Shown: positions 52,011 through 61,545, numbered from the stretch's first letter. The stretch is 64,000 bases of DNA from Gammaproteobacteria bacterium (GCA_036381015.1 DASVDR010000024.1:62001-126000), one strand, 5' to 3'. A program made the numbers and translations. The notes: generated by a model from the letters alone, not told the origin.

Positions 52011-53003
52011 ATGAACACCGCGCCCGCCAGCAGGAAGCCCGTCCGCATCGCGATCACCGGCGCCGCCGGCCAGATCGGCTACCAGCTCGCGTTCCGGATC
52101 GCGTCCGGGCAGATGCTCGGCGCCGATCAGCCGGTGATCCTTCAGCTCCTCGAGATCCCGCCAGCGCTCGACGCGCTTCGGGGGGTCGCAATGGAGCTCG
52201 ACGATTGCGCGTTCGACACGCTGCACGGCGTCGTCGTCACCGACGACGCGCGGACCGCGTTTCGCGACGCCGACTTCGCGCTGCTCGTCGGCGCGAAGCC
52301 GCGCGGCCCCGGCATGGAGCGCAAGGATCTCCTGCTCGAGAACGCGAAGATCTTCTCCGCCCAGGGCAAGGCCCTGAACGAAGTCGCGAGCCGGGGCGTG
52401 AAGGTGCTCGTCGTCGGCAATCCGGCGAACACGAACGCGCTGATCGCTCGCGAGAACGCGAAGGATCTCGATCCGCGCAACTTCACCGCGATGACCCGCC
52501 TCGATCACAACCGGGCGAAGGCACAGCTCGCCGCGAAGACGTCGACCCGTGTGAGCGACATCCGCGGCGTGATCATCTGGGGCAATCATTCCGCCACCCA
52601 GTTCCCGGATCTCCGGCACGCGACGGTCGCCGGAACGCCCGCCCTGTCCCGCGTGCCGCAGGAATGGTACCGGCAAGAATTCATTCCGACCGTCCAGCAG
52701 CGGGGCGCCGCGATCATCAAGGCGCGCGGCGCTTCGTCCGCCGCGTCCGCCGCGTCCGCCGCGATCGACCACGTGCGCGACTGGGCGCTCGGCACCGGGG
52801 ACGACTGGGTGAGCATGGCCGTGGCTTCGGACGGCAGCTACGGCATTTCCGAGGGCGTCGTGTTTTCCTATCCGGTGAGGTGCAGAGGAGGCGCTTACGA
52901 GATCGTGCAAGGCCTCGAGATCGACGACTTCGCGCGCGAGAAGCTCGCCGCTACGAACGCGGAGCTCCGCGAGGAGCGCAGCGGCGTGAGCGAGCTGCTG
53001 TGA
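52011..53003 (+). CDS. mdh: Malate dehydrogenase
   Basis: A 330-residue enzyme of the TCA cycle. It has the Rossmann loop [42 protein letters not shown], the [10 protein letters not shown] block, [14 protein letters not shown] and the catalytic-histidine region [14 protein letters not shown]. This is the long cytosolic-type MDH related to plant/mammalian cytosolic enzymes, not the E. coli type. I use the ATG at 52011; an AAGGA stands 11 bp before it. A TTG nine bases upstream is less likely. Confidence 0.95.
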   Translation: MNTAPASRKPVRIAITGAAGQIGYQLAFRIASGQMLGADQPVILQLLEIPPALDALRGVAMELDDCAFDTLHGVVVTDDARTAFRDADFALLVGAKPRGPGMERKDLLLENAKIFSAQGKALNEVASRGVKVLVVGNPANTNALIARENAKDLDPRNFTAMTRLDHNRAKAQLAAKTSTRVSDIRGVIIWGNHSATQFPDLRHATVAGTPALSRVPQEWYRQEFIPTVQQRGAAIIKARGASSAASAASAAIDHVRDWALGTGDDWVSMAVASDGSYGISEGVVFSYPVRCRGGAYEIVQGLEIDDFAREKLAATNAELREERSGVSELL

Positions 53004-53043
53004 AGCCGCGCGCACCGGCCGCCGCCGGCAGCGGTATCGGATC

Positions 53044-55575
53044 GTGGAAGCGCTGTTCTGGCTGATCCTGCTCGCCGCCGCGGCGGTCACGCTCGCCTAC
53101 CGGCGCGTCCGGCTGTCGACGGCCACGCTCGTCCTCGGCGCGCTGCTCGTCGTCTATACGCTCTTCGGTGACGGCGCCTTCCTGTGGAAGGCCTTCCTGT
53201 GGCTCGTCTTCGCCGCGCTCGCGCTGCTGAACTCCGACGGCTTCAGGCGCGAGCGCATCAGCCGCCCGCTCCTCGATTTCTATCGCCGCATGCTGCCGTC
53301 GATGTCGAAGACCGAGCAGGACGCGCTCGAGGCCGGCAGCGTCTGGTGGGAAGGCGAGCTCTTCGAAGGCCGGCCGGATTGGCGCAAGCTGCGGAGCCTT
53401 CCGCCGCCGCAGCTGACCGCCGAGGAGCAGGCGTTTCTCGACGGGCCGGCCGAACGGCTCTGCCGAATGCTCGACGACTGGGAGATCACGCACGAGCTCG
53501 CGGACATGCCGGCCGAGATCTGGGACTTCCTGCTCGCCGAGCGGTTCTTCGCGATGATCATCCCGAAGGAGTACGGAGGCCTCGGCTTCTCTCCGCTGGC
53601 GGTCTCGATGGTGCTCGCGAAGATCTCCTCGCGCAGTGCCACCGCGGCATCGACGATCGGCGTCCCGAACTCCCTCGGCCCGGCGGAGCTGCTGCTGCAT
53701 TACGGGACCGACGAGCAGAAGCGGTACTGGCTGCCGCGGCTCGCGAGCGGCGAGGAGATCCCGTGCTTCGCGCTCACGTCGCCGCGCGTCGGCTCCGACG
53801 CGACCGCGATCGTGGACACCGGCGTCGTCTGCCGCGGCACGTTCGAAGGGGAGGAGGTCCTCGGCATCCGGCTCAACTGGGACAAGCGCTACATCACGCT
53901 CGCACCGATCGCCACCGTCCTCGGGCTCGCGTTCAAGCTCTACGATCCGGATCACTTGCTCGGGGATCAGGACGAATACGGCATCACGGCTGCGCTCATT
54001 CCGACTCGGCTCCCCGGTGTCGAGATCGGCCGGCGCCATTTCCCGATCAACATCCCGTTCCAGAACGGCCCGACGCGCGGCAAGGACGTGTTCGTGCCGG
54101 TCGACTACATCATCGGCGGCCCGAAGATGGCCGGCCACGGCTGGCGCATGCTCGTGCAGCAGCTCGCCGCGGGCCGCGGGATCGTGCTGCCGAGCAACGC
54201 GCTCGGCGGCGCGATGGCCGCCGTCTACGCTTCGGGCGCTTACGCACGCATCAGACGGCAGTTCAATTTGCCGATCGGCAAGTTCCACGGCGTCGCCGAG
54301 GCGCTGGCGCGAATGGCCGGCCTCACGTACGTGATGAAGGCCGCGTCGAGGGTCACGTGCGCGGCGCTGAACGCGGGCGAGAAGCCTGCCGTCGCCTCCG
54401 CGATCCTGAAATACCACAACACGGAGATGGGGCGGCAGGTCGCGAACGACGCGATGGACGTGCAGGGCGGCAAGGCGATCATGCTCGGCCCGAAGAACTA
54501 TCTCGCCCGCAACTACGAGTCGGTGCCGATCGCGATCACCGTCGAAGGCGCGAACATCCTGACGCGCAACCTGATCATCTTCGGCCAGGGCGCCGTCCGC
54601 TGCCATCCGTTCGTCCGTGCCGAGATCGAAGCGGCGCGGGACGAGGACCGCGAGCGCGGCCTCGTCGAGTTCGACCGGCTGCTGTTCGGCCACCTCGGCT
54701 ACATGCTGTCGAACGCGGCGCGCTCGTTCGTCATGGGGCTCACCTTCGCGCGCTTCACCGAGGCCCCCGTCTCGGGACCGACACGCCGCTACTACCAGCA
54801 CGTCAACCGCTACAGCGCGTCGTTCGCGCTGGCGGCGGATGCCGCGATGATGACCCTCGGCGGAGAGCTGAAACGCCGGGAGACGCTGTCCGCCCGGCTC
54901 GGCGACATGCTGAGCTACCTGTACCTCGCGTCGATGGTCCTGAAGCACCACGAGGATCAGGGACAACCGGCCGAGGATCTGCCGCTCGTCGAATGGGCTT
55001 GCCGCACGCTGCTCTACCGTTGCCAGGAGCAGCTGCACGGGCTGCTGCGCAACTTCCCGAACCGTCTCGTCGCCGCCGCGCTGCGCATCGCCGTGTTTCC
55101 GCTGGGCCGCACGTACTCCGCGCCGTCCGATCAGCTCGGCTTGCGCATCGCGGAGCTGCTGATGAGGCCGTCCGAAGCGCGCGACCGGCTGGCCGACTGC
55201 GCGTACGTCACACCGGAGCCGGGTAACCCGCTCGGCCTGCTCCAGCAGGCTCTCGAGGCGGCGGAGCGGGTCAAGCCGCTCGAGCGGAAGGTGTTCGACG
55301 CGCGGCGCAAGGGGCTCATCCGCAGCGACGACGTTCCCGGTCAGATCGACGAGGCGGAACGGGCGGGCATCCTGACGCCGGACGAAGCCGAGCGGGTTCG
55401 AGCCTTCGACCGCGAGGTGATGGCGCTCACGGCCGTCGACGATTTCGACGCGGACGCGCTCGGGCGGACCGCGGGCCGCGGTTTCCGGCGCGGTCGCGGC
55501 GAGGCGTTACCCGGCGCCGACATCGAGACGGAAGAAACGGAGACCGCGGCCGCTGCGGCGGACGACGCCTCCTGA
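53044..55575 (+). CDS. fadE: Acyl-CoA dehydrogenase, FadE-type
   Basis: An 843-residue long-form acyl-CoA dehydrogenase (first step of fatty-acid beta-oxidation). Two N-terminal hydrophobic segments (FWLILLAAAAVTLAY; TATLVLGALLVVYTLFG) precede the flavoprotein domain, as in E. coli FadE (814 residues). Core blocks: ERFFAMIIPKEYGGLGFSPLAVSMVLAKISSRSATAA, CFALTSPRVGSDA, NWDKRYITLAPIATVLGLAFKLYDPD and KYHNTEMGRQVANDAMDVQGGKAIMLGPKNYLARNYESVPIAITVEGANILTRNL. Start is a GTG at 53044, 40 bp after mdh. Confidence 0.95.
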   Translation: MEALFWLILLAAAAVTLAYRRVRLSTATLVLGALLVVYTLFGDGAFLWKAFLWLVFAALALLNSDGFRRERISRPLLDFYRRMLPSMSKTEQDALEAGSVWWEGELFEGRPDWRKLRSLPPPQLTAEEQAFLDGPAERLCRMLDDWEITHELADMPAEIWDFLLAERFFAMIIPKEYGGLGFSPLAVSMVLAKISSRSATAASTIGVPNSLGPAELLLHYGTDEQKRYWLPRLASGEEIPCFALTSPRVGSDATAIVDTGVVCRGTFEGEEVLGIRLNWDKRYITLAPIATVLGLAFKLYDPDHLLGDQDEYGITAALIPTRLPGVEIGRRHFPINIPFQNGPTRGKDVFVPVDYIIGGPKMAGHGWRMLVQQLAAGRGIVLPSNALGGAMAAVYASGAYARIRRQFNLPIGKFHGVAEALARMAGLTYVMKAASRVTCAALNAGEKPAVASAILKYHNTEMGRQVANDAMDVQGGKAIMLGPKNYLARNYESVPIAITVEGANILTRNLIIFGQGAVRCHPFVRAEIEAARDEDRERGLVEFDRLLFGHLGYMLSNAARSFVMGLTFARFTEAPVSGPTRRYYQHVNRYSASFALAADAAMMTLGGELKRRETLSARLGDMLSYLYLASMVLKHHEDQGQPAEDLPLVEWACRTLLYRCQEQLHGLLRNFPNRLVAAALRIAVFPLGRTYSAPSDQLGLRIAELLMRPSEARDRLADCAYVTPEPGNPLGLLQQALEAAERVKPLERKVFDARRKGLIRSDDVPGQIDEAERAGILTPDEAERVRAFDREVMALTAVDDFDADALGRTAGRGFRRGRGEALPGADIETEETETAAAAADDAS

Positions 55576-55738
55576 CGACCCCGCTCCGCCGTCGGTTTTT
55601 CCTGACGGTCCGCTTCGCCGTCCGTATAAGCAATCGGCGATACGCTCCGCCGGCGGCCGGCTAAGGTTGCGGCGCCGGAGAGCGGCGCGGATACTGCCCC
55701 TCGCGAATCGTTCACCCAGTCCAGACGGGAGCAGTGAG

Positions 55739-56260
55739 ATGGTCCACCGTATCGTCCCGATCCTGCTGATGGCCGCGCTCGCCGCTTGCGGCGGCTCTGA
55801 CGGCGGCGCCGCACCCGAGCCGGGCGGCGGGGCTGCCCCGTCCGCGGATGCGGCCCCCCCGGCGGCGGAGCCCGCCGAAGCACCCGCGCCCGCGCCCGCA
55901 GTCCAACGCAAGCCGGCTCCGCCCGGCGCGAGCGTCTACATCATTTCGCCGGAGGACGGCGCCGTCGTGTCGAATCCCGTGCGGGTCGTGTTCGGGCTCA
56001 AGGGAGCGGGCGTCGCGCCGGCCGGCATCGCGCGTCCGGACGCCGGGCACCATCATTTGCTGATCGATACCGAGCCGCCGCCGTTCGACGCGCCGATCCC
56101 GGCCGACGAGCATCACGTCCACTTCGGCATGGGGCAGACCGAGACGGAGCTCATGCTCACGCCGGGGCAGCACACGCTGCAGCTGCTCCTCGGCGACGAG
56201 GCGCACGTGCCCCACGATCCGCCGCTGCTTTCGGAGCCCGTGACGATCCAGGTGCAATAA
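55739..56260 (+). CDS. DUF4399-like lipoprotein
   Basis: A 173-residue exported protein with a lipobox (LLMAALAACGGS, lipid-anchored Cys16 or 17), a Pro/Ala-rich linker of about 45 residues, and a compact domain SVYIISPEDGAVVSNPVRVVFGLKGAGVAPAGI ... DAGHHHLLIDTEPPP ... DEHHVHFGMGQTETELMLTPGQHTLQLLLGD. The histidine-rich GHHHLLID and HHVHFGMGQTE strings match DUF4399 proteins and could bind metal. Function not established. Confidence 0.87.
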   Translation: MVHRIVPILLMAALAACGGSDGGAAPEPGGGAAPSADAAPPAAEPAEAPAPAPAVQRKPAPPGASVYIISPEDGAVVSNPVRVVFGLKGAGVAPAGIARPDAGHHHLLIDTEPPPFDAPIPADEHHVHFGMGQTETELMLTPGQHTLQLLLGDEAHVPHDPPLLSEPVTIQVQ

Positions 56261-56330
56261 GCCGCAGGGCCCGCCCCGGCGGCAGGCCGATCGAAGCCGC
56301 CGGCGGGCCCCGATCTCCGAGATCGGCAAC

Positions 56331-58052
56331 GTGTACACGGAATTCTTCGGACTCAACGAGAAGCCTTTCTCGATCACTCCGGATCCCCGGTATCTCTACC
56401 TGAGCCGCCGGCACGCGGACGCGTTGGCGCATCTGATCTACGGCATCTCCGAGAGCGGCGGCTTCATCCAGCTGACCGGCGAGGTCGGCACCGGCAAGAC
56501 CACGCTGATCCGAAGCCTGCTCGAGCAGCTGCCGGAGAAGGCGGAGATCGCGCTGATCCTGAACCCCCAGCTCTCGGCGAAGGAATTCCTCGAAAGCATC
56601 TGCGAGGAGCTCGGCACGCCGCTGCCGGAGGAAAGCTCGCAGCGTGCGCTGATCGGCGCGTTGAACGGCCACCTGCTGAAGGCTCACGCCGAGGGCCGGC
56701 GCATCGTGCTGATCGTCGACGAGGCGCAGACGCTCGGACCCGAACTCCTCGAGCAGGTGCGCCTGTTGACGAACCTCGAGACGGCGACGCAGAAGCTCCT
56801 GCAGATCATCCTGATCGGCCAGCCGGAGCTGCGCGATTTGCTCGGGCGTCCGGAGATGCGCCAGGTCGCTCAGCGCGTGACGGGGCGCTACCACCTCGAG
56901 CCGTTGAGCCGCGTGGAAACCGACGCGTACGTCCGTCACCGCATGCGGGTTGCCGGGTGCCAGAGCCCTGTCTTCACGCCGAGCGCGATACGTCAGCTCT
57001 ACCGCAGCTCCGGCGGCATACCGCGGCTCATCAACGTCGTTGCGGACCGCGCGCTCCTCGCCGCCTATACGCGGGACAGCCCTCGCGTCGACGGCCCGCT
57101 CGTGCGACGCGCCGCGGCCGAGGTGTTCGGCCGGCGGCTCGCGCCGGCGCTCTGGCCCTGGCCCGTGCTCGCGGCCGGGATCGCTGCCGTCGCCTTCGGC
57201 GGCATCGACCTTTGGCTCGAGGCCCGCAATCCGCCGGCAGCCGTATCGGCGCCCGCGGCATCCGATGGGACGAGCGAATCCGCGGCAACCGCCACGCCGC
57301 CAGGCCCGGCAACCACGCCGCAGGGCCCGGGCGCCTCGCCGCTGGGCACGGTCGTCGCGCGGACGGCCGTGGGCGAGGTCCGGCGGCCGGAGCCGCCGGA
57401 CGCCGAGCCGGCGAGCGCCGCGCGTCCCCGCCTCGCTCAGCTGCTCGGCACCGCCGAGTTTCCTACCGACACCGACAGCGCGTTCGCGCAACTCTTCGCG
57501 CTCTGGGGTGCGCGCTACGATCCGGCCCGCGGCAATCCGTGCGGCCAGGCGGAAGAGCAAGGGCTCAAGTGCCTGTTCCAGTCGCGCGGCTCGATCGGGC
57601 GCCTGCGCACGTTGAATCGGCCCGCGATCCTGACGCTCGTCGACGCGGAAGGAGAGGCGCACGACGTCGTGCTGGCCGGTCTCGAATACAGCGAAGCCGA
57701 GCTGGCGGCCGCCGGGCACGTGGCTCGCGTCGACTTGTCGGAGCTGACGCACTACTGGTTCGGCGACCACTTGCTGCTTTGGCGCCCTGCAATATCCGAC
57801 GCGCACGCGCTTTCCCCGGGCATGCAGGGCGAGGGCGTGCAGTGGCTCAGAGTGAGCCTCGCGCGCATTCGGGGGGAAGAGCTGGCCGGGGAGCCGTCGC
57901 CGCTCTACGACGCGCCGCTGGAAGCCAAGGTACGGGATTACCAGCGCAGGAAGATGCTGACCGTGGACGGCATCGTCGGCGCGATGACGCAGCTCGCGCT
58001 CACGGCGGACCTCGGCTTGCCGGCCGCGCCGACGCTGCAACGGAAGCATTGA
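56331..58052 (+). CDS. gspA: GspA/ExeA-type AAA+ ATPase with peptidoglycan-binding domain
   Basis: A 573-residue protein. The N-terminal AAA+ domain opens MYTEFFGLNEKPFSITPDPRYLYLSRRHADALAHLIYGI, with Walker A GEVGTGKTT (50-58) and Walker B RIVLIVDEAQTL. One membrane helix (WPWPVLAAGIAAVAFGGIDLWL, about residue 265-285) divides it from a periplasmic region ending in a peptidoglycan_binding_1 domain (GVQWLRVSLARIRGEE ... VRDYQRRKMLTVDGIVGAMTQLAL). GspA with GspB places the type II secretin PilQ/GspD-type channel at the wall. Start is a GTG. No other gsp gene is nearby. Confidence 0.92.
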   Translation: MYTEFFGLNEKPFSITPDPRYLYLSRRHADALAHLIYGISESGGFIQLTGEVGTGKTTLIRSLLEQLPEKAEIALILNPQLSAKEFLESICEELGTPLPEESSQRALIGALNGHLLKAHAEGRRIVLIVDEAQTLGPELLEQVRLLTNLETATQKLLQIILIGQPELRDLLGRPEMRQVAQRVTGRYHLEPLSRVETDAYVRHRMRVAGCQSPVFTPSAIRQLYRSSGGIPRLINVVADRALLAAYTRDSPRVDGPLVRRAAAEVFGRRLAPALWPWPVLAAGIAAVAFGGIDLWLEARNPPAAVSAPAASDGTSESAATATPPGPATTPQGPGASPLGTVVARTAVGEVRRPEPPDAEPASAARPRLAQLLGTAEFPTDTDSAFAQLFALWGARYDPARGNPCGQAEEQGLKCLFQSRGSIGRLRTLNRPAILTLVDAEGEAHDVVLAGLEYSEAELAAAGHVARVDLSELTHYWFGDHLLLWRPAISDAHALSPGMQGEGVQWLRVSLARIRGEELAGEPSPLYDAPLEAKVRDYQRRKMLTVDGIVGAMTQLALTADLGLPAAPTLQRKH

Positions 58053-58055
58053 GCC

Positions 58056-58787
58056 GTGTCCTTCATTCTCGATGCGTTGAGAAAATCGGAGAGCGAGCGC
58101 CAGCAGGACGCGCGCCCGAGCATTACCCGAATTCCGGACGCGGTACCGGCGCGTCCTCTGCCCCGCTGGGCGATCGGCACGATCGCCGGGCTCGCCGCCG
58201 CGGTGCTCTTTCTCGCGGTCGCATGGTGGCAGGGCATCGAGCCCGCCGCCGACGGCCGAACGGTCGGGGGCGGCGCGGCTTCGGAGCCCGCGACGGTCCG
58301 CGCGCCGCTTCCGCCGCCGCAGCGGAAGGCGGCCGACGAGCCCCTGCCGCCGACGAGCGCCGGCCTCCGGGCGGCGAGCGAAATTTCACCGGCAGGGGGA
58401 ACCGCGCCGGCCGAGAGCCGCACCATGCGTGAGGGCTCGGGGCTCTCGAGCCTGCGCGAGGCGGTCGCGTCCGCGCAAAGCCCGGAGACGGCTGCCGCGC
58501 GAAGCCCGGAGACGACCGCCGCGCCGGCCGAAGCCGGCGACGCGCGGCCCGCGATCGATCCGTTCGCGCCGAGCTATTACGCAATGGCCGAACAACTCGG
58601 GCTCCCGGCGCTCCGCCTCGAGCTGCACGGCTACAGCGATGACCCGGCCAAGCGCTTCGTCTTCATCAACGGCAAACGGTACCGGGAAGGCGACACGCTT
58701 GCCGAAGGCCCGCGCATCGTCGGCATCGACGCTCGGGGCGTCGTCCTGCTCGCCGGCGGCCGCCAGCTTCGTCTCATGCAGCAGTAG
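58056..58787 (+). CDS. gspB: GspB, partner of GspA
   Basis: A 243-residue protein with a short cytoplasmic start (MSFILDALRKSESERQQ, the characteristic GspB motif), a membrane helix (IGTIAGLAAAVLFLAVAWWQG), a Pro/Ala-rich linker and a C-terminal T2SSB domain (PALRLELHGYSDDPAKRFVFINGKRYREGDTLAEG ... VVLLAGGRQLRLM). Start is a GTG 3 bp after gspA, so translation is coupled. A palindromic repeat element follows its stop. Confidence 0.93.
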   Translation: MSFILDALRKSESERQQDARPSITRIPDAVPARPLPRWAIGTIAGLAAAVLFLAVAWWQGIEPAADGRTVGGGAASEPATVRAPLPPPQRKAADEPLPPTSAGLRAASEISPAGGTAPAESRTMREGSGLSSLREAVASAQSPETAAARSPETTAAPAEAGDARPAIDPFAPSYYAMAEQLGLPALRLELHGYSDDPAKRFVFINGKRYREGDTLAEGPRIVGIDARGVVLLAGGRQLRLMQQ

Positions 58788-58808
58788 CCAGCCGGCTCCG
58801 GATGAGGC

Positions 58809-58932
58809 GTCCCGCAAGTACCTATACATGATGCTTGACGGGACGCTCCGCGACAGGGATGTCGCGGAGCGAGCCTACAGGGACGTATTCACGGCGTTCC
58901 CGGCAAGCATCATGTATAGGTGCTTGCGGGAC
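58809..58932. repeat. Palindromic repeat element (A), 124 bp
   Basis: The 35-bp ends (58809-58843 and 58898-58932) are inverted copies matching at 33 of 35 positions, beginning GTCCCGCAAG when read inward. An inner stem CGCTCCGCGACA/TGTCGCGGAGCG with a 4-base loop (58844-58855, 58860-58871) sits between. It lies between the convergent gspB and ABC permease genes. Ends and the segment at 58868-58898 match element B. Confidence 0.9.
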
Positions 58933-58936
58933 ACGA

Positions 58937-59773
58937 CTAGTGGCGGATGCCGGTGCCGCGGTGCAACAGCACCAGCGCGACGGCGAAGAGGGCCGCGAGC
59001 GCGCCGATGATGATCGCGAATGCGGCTCCGAGCGGGACATCCGACGTTCCCAGCATCCCGTAGCGGAACGCGTTCACCATGTAGAGGATCGGGTTCGCGA
59101 GCGCGACGCTCTGCCAGAACGGCGACAGCAGCGCGATCGAGAAGAACACGCCGCCGAGATACGTCAACGGCGCGAGGACGAACGTCGGAATGATCGAGAT
59201 GTCGTCGAAAGTCTTCGCGAAGATCGCGTTGATCAGCCCGCCCAGCGAGAACGTCGCCGCCGTGAGCACGACGGTGGCGATCGTCACGAGGGGGTGCACG
59301 ACGTAGAGGTCCGTGAAGAAGAGCGCGACGACCATCACGAGCGCGCCGACGAGGAGCCCGCGCACGACGCCGCCGACGACGTACCCGATCACGATCGTCA
59401 CGTACGACAACGGCGACACGAGCATCTCCTCGAGGTGCAGCTGCAGCTTGCCGGAGAAGAACGAAGACACGACGTTGCCGAACGAGTTCGTGATGACCGA
59501 CATCATGACGAGGCCGGGCGCAATGAAGGTCGTGTACGGCACGCCGTCCATCTCGCCGATTCGCCGGCCGATGAGGCTGCCGAAGATGATGAAGTAGAGC
59601 GTCATCGTGATCGCCGGCGGGATGATCGTCTGCAGCCAGATCCGCAGTACCCTGCGCACCTCCTTCTTGACGATCGTGAGGAGCCCGACGAGGTTGATCA
59701 TCAGAAGGCTGCGCGGCAGCGCGCCGTCGGAGGGCGCGAACCCGCCCGCCACGGCTCTTTCCGGCTGCGTCAT
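58937..59773 (-). CDS. ABC-2 type permease (YadH-like exporter subunit)
   Basis: A 278-residue membrane protein with six predicted helices. Typical blocks: LQTIIPPAITMTLYFIIFGSLIGRRIGEMDGVPYTTFIAPGLVMMSVITNSFGNVVSSFF, DLYVVHPLVTIATVVLTAATFSLGGLINAIFAKTFDDISIIPTFVLAPLTYLGGVFFS. This is the YadH/NodJ group of ABC-2 exporters. Its ATG overlaps the ATPase stop by 4 bp. Cargo unknown. Confidence 0.93.
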   Translation of the reverse strand: MTQPERAVAGGFAPSDGALPRSLLMINLVGLLTIVKKEVRRVLRIWLQTIIPPAITMTLYFIIFGSLIGRRIGEMDGVPYTTFIAPGLVMMSVITNSFGNVVSSFFSGKLQLHLEEMLVSPLSYVTIVIGYVVGGVVRGLLVGALVMVVALFFTDLYVVHPLVTIATVVLTAATFSLGGLINAIFAKTFDDISIIPTFVLAPLTYLGGVFFSIALLSPFWQSVALANPILYMVNAFRYGMLGTSDVPLGAAFAIIIGALAALFAVALVLLHRGTGIRH

Positions 59774-60699
59774 TGCCGCCCCTCCTCGCGCTTGCCTTCC
59801 ACGAGACGGATGAACAGCTCCTCGAGCCGATTCGTCTTCGTGCGCATGCTGACGACGTGCAGCGAGCGAGCGCTGAGCTCCTCGAACATCCTGTTCAATC
59901 CCTGCTCCTTCGCGACCTCGACCTCGATCTCGTGCTCGTTGCGCAGCCTCACGGGGTAACCGTTCAGCGCCGGTGCCTCGTGAATAGGCTCGTCGAGCGT
60001 CAGGACGAACGCCTCCCGCTGCAGCTTGGAGATGACGTTCGACATCGTGTCGTTCTCGATGATGCGCCCTTCGTCGATGATCGCGATGTTGCGGCAGAGG
60101 CTCTCGGCCTCCTCGAGGTAATGCGTGGTGAGGATGATCGTGACGCCGCTCGCATTGATGTCGCGCATCAGATCCCACATCGAGCGGCGAATCTCGATGT
60201 CGACTCCGGCGGTCGGCTCGTCGAGGATCAGCAGCTTCGGCTCGTGGATCAGCGCGCGCGCGATCATCAGGCGGCGCTTCATGCCGCCCGACAGATTACG
60301 CGCGATGTCGTTGCGGCGGTCCCACAGGTGCAGCGCCTTCAGGTATTTCTCGGCCCGCGCCCGCGCGATCCGGGACGGCACGCCGTAGTAGCCCGCCTGG
60401 TTCACGAGCGTGTTCAGATTGCGCTCGAACAGGTTGAGATTGACCTCCTGCGGCACGACGCCGATCAACGACTTCGCCGCCTCGCGCTGGCGGTCGAAGT
60501 CGTGGCCGAAAATCGAGATGCGCCCGCTCGTCTTCGTCACGAGCGACGTGAGGATGCCGATCAGGGTCGTTTTTCCGGCGCCGTTCGGGCCGAGGAGCGC
60601 GAAGAAATCGCCTTCGCGGACCGTGAGGTCGATGCCCTTCAGCGCCTCGATCCCGTTCGGGTAGACCTTGCGCAGCTGTTCGATGACCAACGCGTTCAT
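59770..60699 (-). CDS. ABC exporter ATPase (YadG-like)
   Basis: A 309-residue ABC ATPase with Walker A (GPNGAGKTT, 37-45), Q-loop (VPQEVNLNLFE), signature LSGGMKRRLMIARALI, Walker B LLILDEPTAGVDIE and the switch histidine (LTTHYLEEAE). The C-terminal extension matches YadG-type proteins. It is followed by its permease; no membrane-fusion partner is nearby. Confidence 0.94.
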   Translation of the reverse strand: MNALVIEQLRKVYPNGIEALKGIDLTVREGDFFALLGPNGAGKTTLIGILTSLVTKTSGRISIFGHDFDRQREAAKSLIGVVPQEVNLNLFERNLNTLVNQAGYYGVPSRIARARAEKYLKALHLWDRRNDIARNLSGGMKRRLMIARALIHEPKLLILDEPTAGVDIEIRRSMWDLMRDINASGVTIILTTHYLEEAESLCRNIAIIDEGRIIENDTMSNVISKLQREAFVLTLDEPIHEAPALNGYPVRLRNEHEIEVEVAKEQGLNRMFEELSARSLHVVSMRTKTNRLEELFIRLVEGKREEGRQ

Positions 60700-60806
60700 G
60701 TGCCGGAGCGTGCTCGAGCGGACGACGAGCCGGCTATTCTAATCCAGCCTCGGGGCGCCGCTGCGGCGGCGGACCAGCGACGGTACGGGGCACGCCGGCC
60801 GGCGCT

Positions 60807-60852
60807 GCGTCGAAGCGGGGCGTGCGTCGAAGCGGACCGGGAGGTCGAAGCG
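60807..60852. repeat. Three copies of a GTCGAAGCG motif
   Basis: GTCGAAGCG-type units occur at 60809, 60826 and 60844, about 17-18 bp apart, in the 177-bp space between the ABC gene start and the 3' end of the FlhD-like gene. Meaning unknown; GC-rich and possibly chance. Confidence 0.4.
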
Positions 60853-60876
60853 AACCCGGAGCCTGCCGGTGGGACC

Positions 60877-61437
60877 TCAGCCTGCCGCCTTCGGCTGCGC
60901 CGCGTCGGCGACCCCCGCGGCGTCGATCGGCGGCTGCAGCGCGATCAGGATCAGCTGACGGCGCGCTTCCGGCCGGGTCTCGGTCAGCAGCTCCTTCCAG
61001 AGCCACTCCACCTCGGCGAAAGTGCACGAGATGCGGGCGCGAGTCAGCGCCAGCCTGGGCAGCTGCGACAACGGCGTCGTCCTCAGCTCGTGGGCGACTT
61101 GCGGGGTGAGGCCGAAGAGGAGGCGTGCGTGATAGAGGCTTTCGCGTGCCATGTTCCACGCGCAGAACACGATCGTGAGGTCGAGGATCTGACGGGACAT
61201 GTCGGGCTGAGGAGCGTCTCGGCCGCTTTCGTCCAGCGTGAGCTCGAAGAGCGCGCGCGGAAACTCGGCGACCGCATCGAGCATGCCCGGGGGAGCGGCG
61301 CGCAGCGACGCGACGGCTGCTCCCGGAAAGCCGCATCCCCGAAGGTCGGCAACGTCCCGGCCCTGCAAAGACCTCAGAAACAGCCGGTTCAGCTCGTGAA
61401 TTTGCTCGATCGACTCCGGGAAGGCGCTCGAGGACAT
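60877..61437 (-). CDS. FlhD-like transcriptional regulator
   Basis: A 186-residue protein. Its N-terminal part (SIEQIHELNRLFLRSLQGRDVADLRGCGFPGAAVASLRAAPPGMLDAVAEFPRALFELTLDE) lines up with FlhD in pattern: I-x-x-x-N helix, L-rich helix, G-x-x, then LAxx-LxxL-A-x-x-xxLxxF. It is longer than E. coli FlhD (116 residues) and has an extra ~75-residue C-terminal helical region. It is divergent from an FlhC-like gene. The assignment is by eye and partner context strengthens it. Confidence 0.7.
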   Translation of the reverse strand: MSSSAFPESIEQIHELNRLFLRSLQGRDVADLRGCGFPGAAVASLRAAPPGMLDAVAEFPRALFELTLDESGRDAPQPDMSRQILDLTIVFCAWNMARESLYHARLLFGLTPQVAHELRTTPLSQLPRLALTRARISCTFAEVEWLWKELLTETRPEARRQLILIALQPPIDAAGVADAAQPKAAG

Positions 61438-61463
61438 CTCAGGGCCTTTTTTCCGCGATAATT

Positions 61464-61495
61464 ACCATATATGGTCCTAAAATACCATTAGTGGC
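61464..61495. promoter_or_regulatory. Two dyads between the FlhD-like and FlhC-like genes
   Basis: ACCATATATGGT (61464-61475, perfect) and ACCATTAGTGGC (61484-61495, one end mismatch) start 20 bp apart, about two helical turns, in the AT-rich middle of the 108-bp divergent region. They look like paired operator sites for a regulator controlling both genes. Confidence 0.6.
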
Positions 61496-61545
61496 ATCGC
61501 TACCCTAAGCTCCCGTATCTCGATGATTAGGGGGGATAAGCAAAT

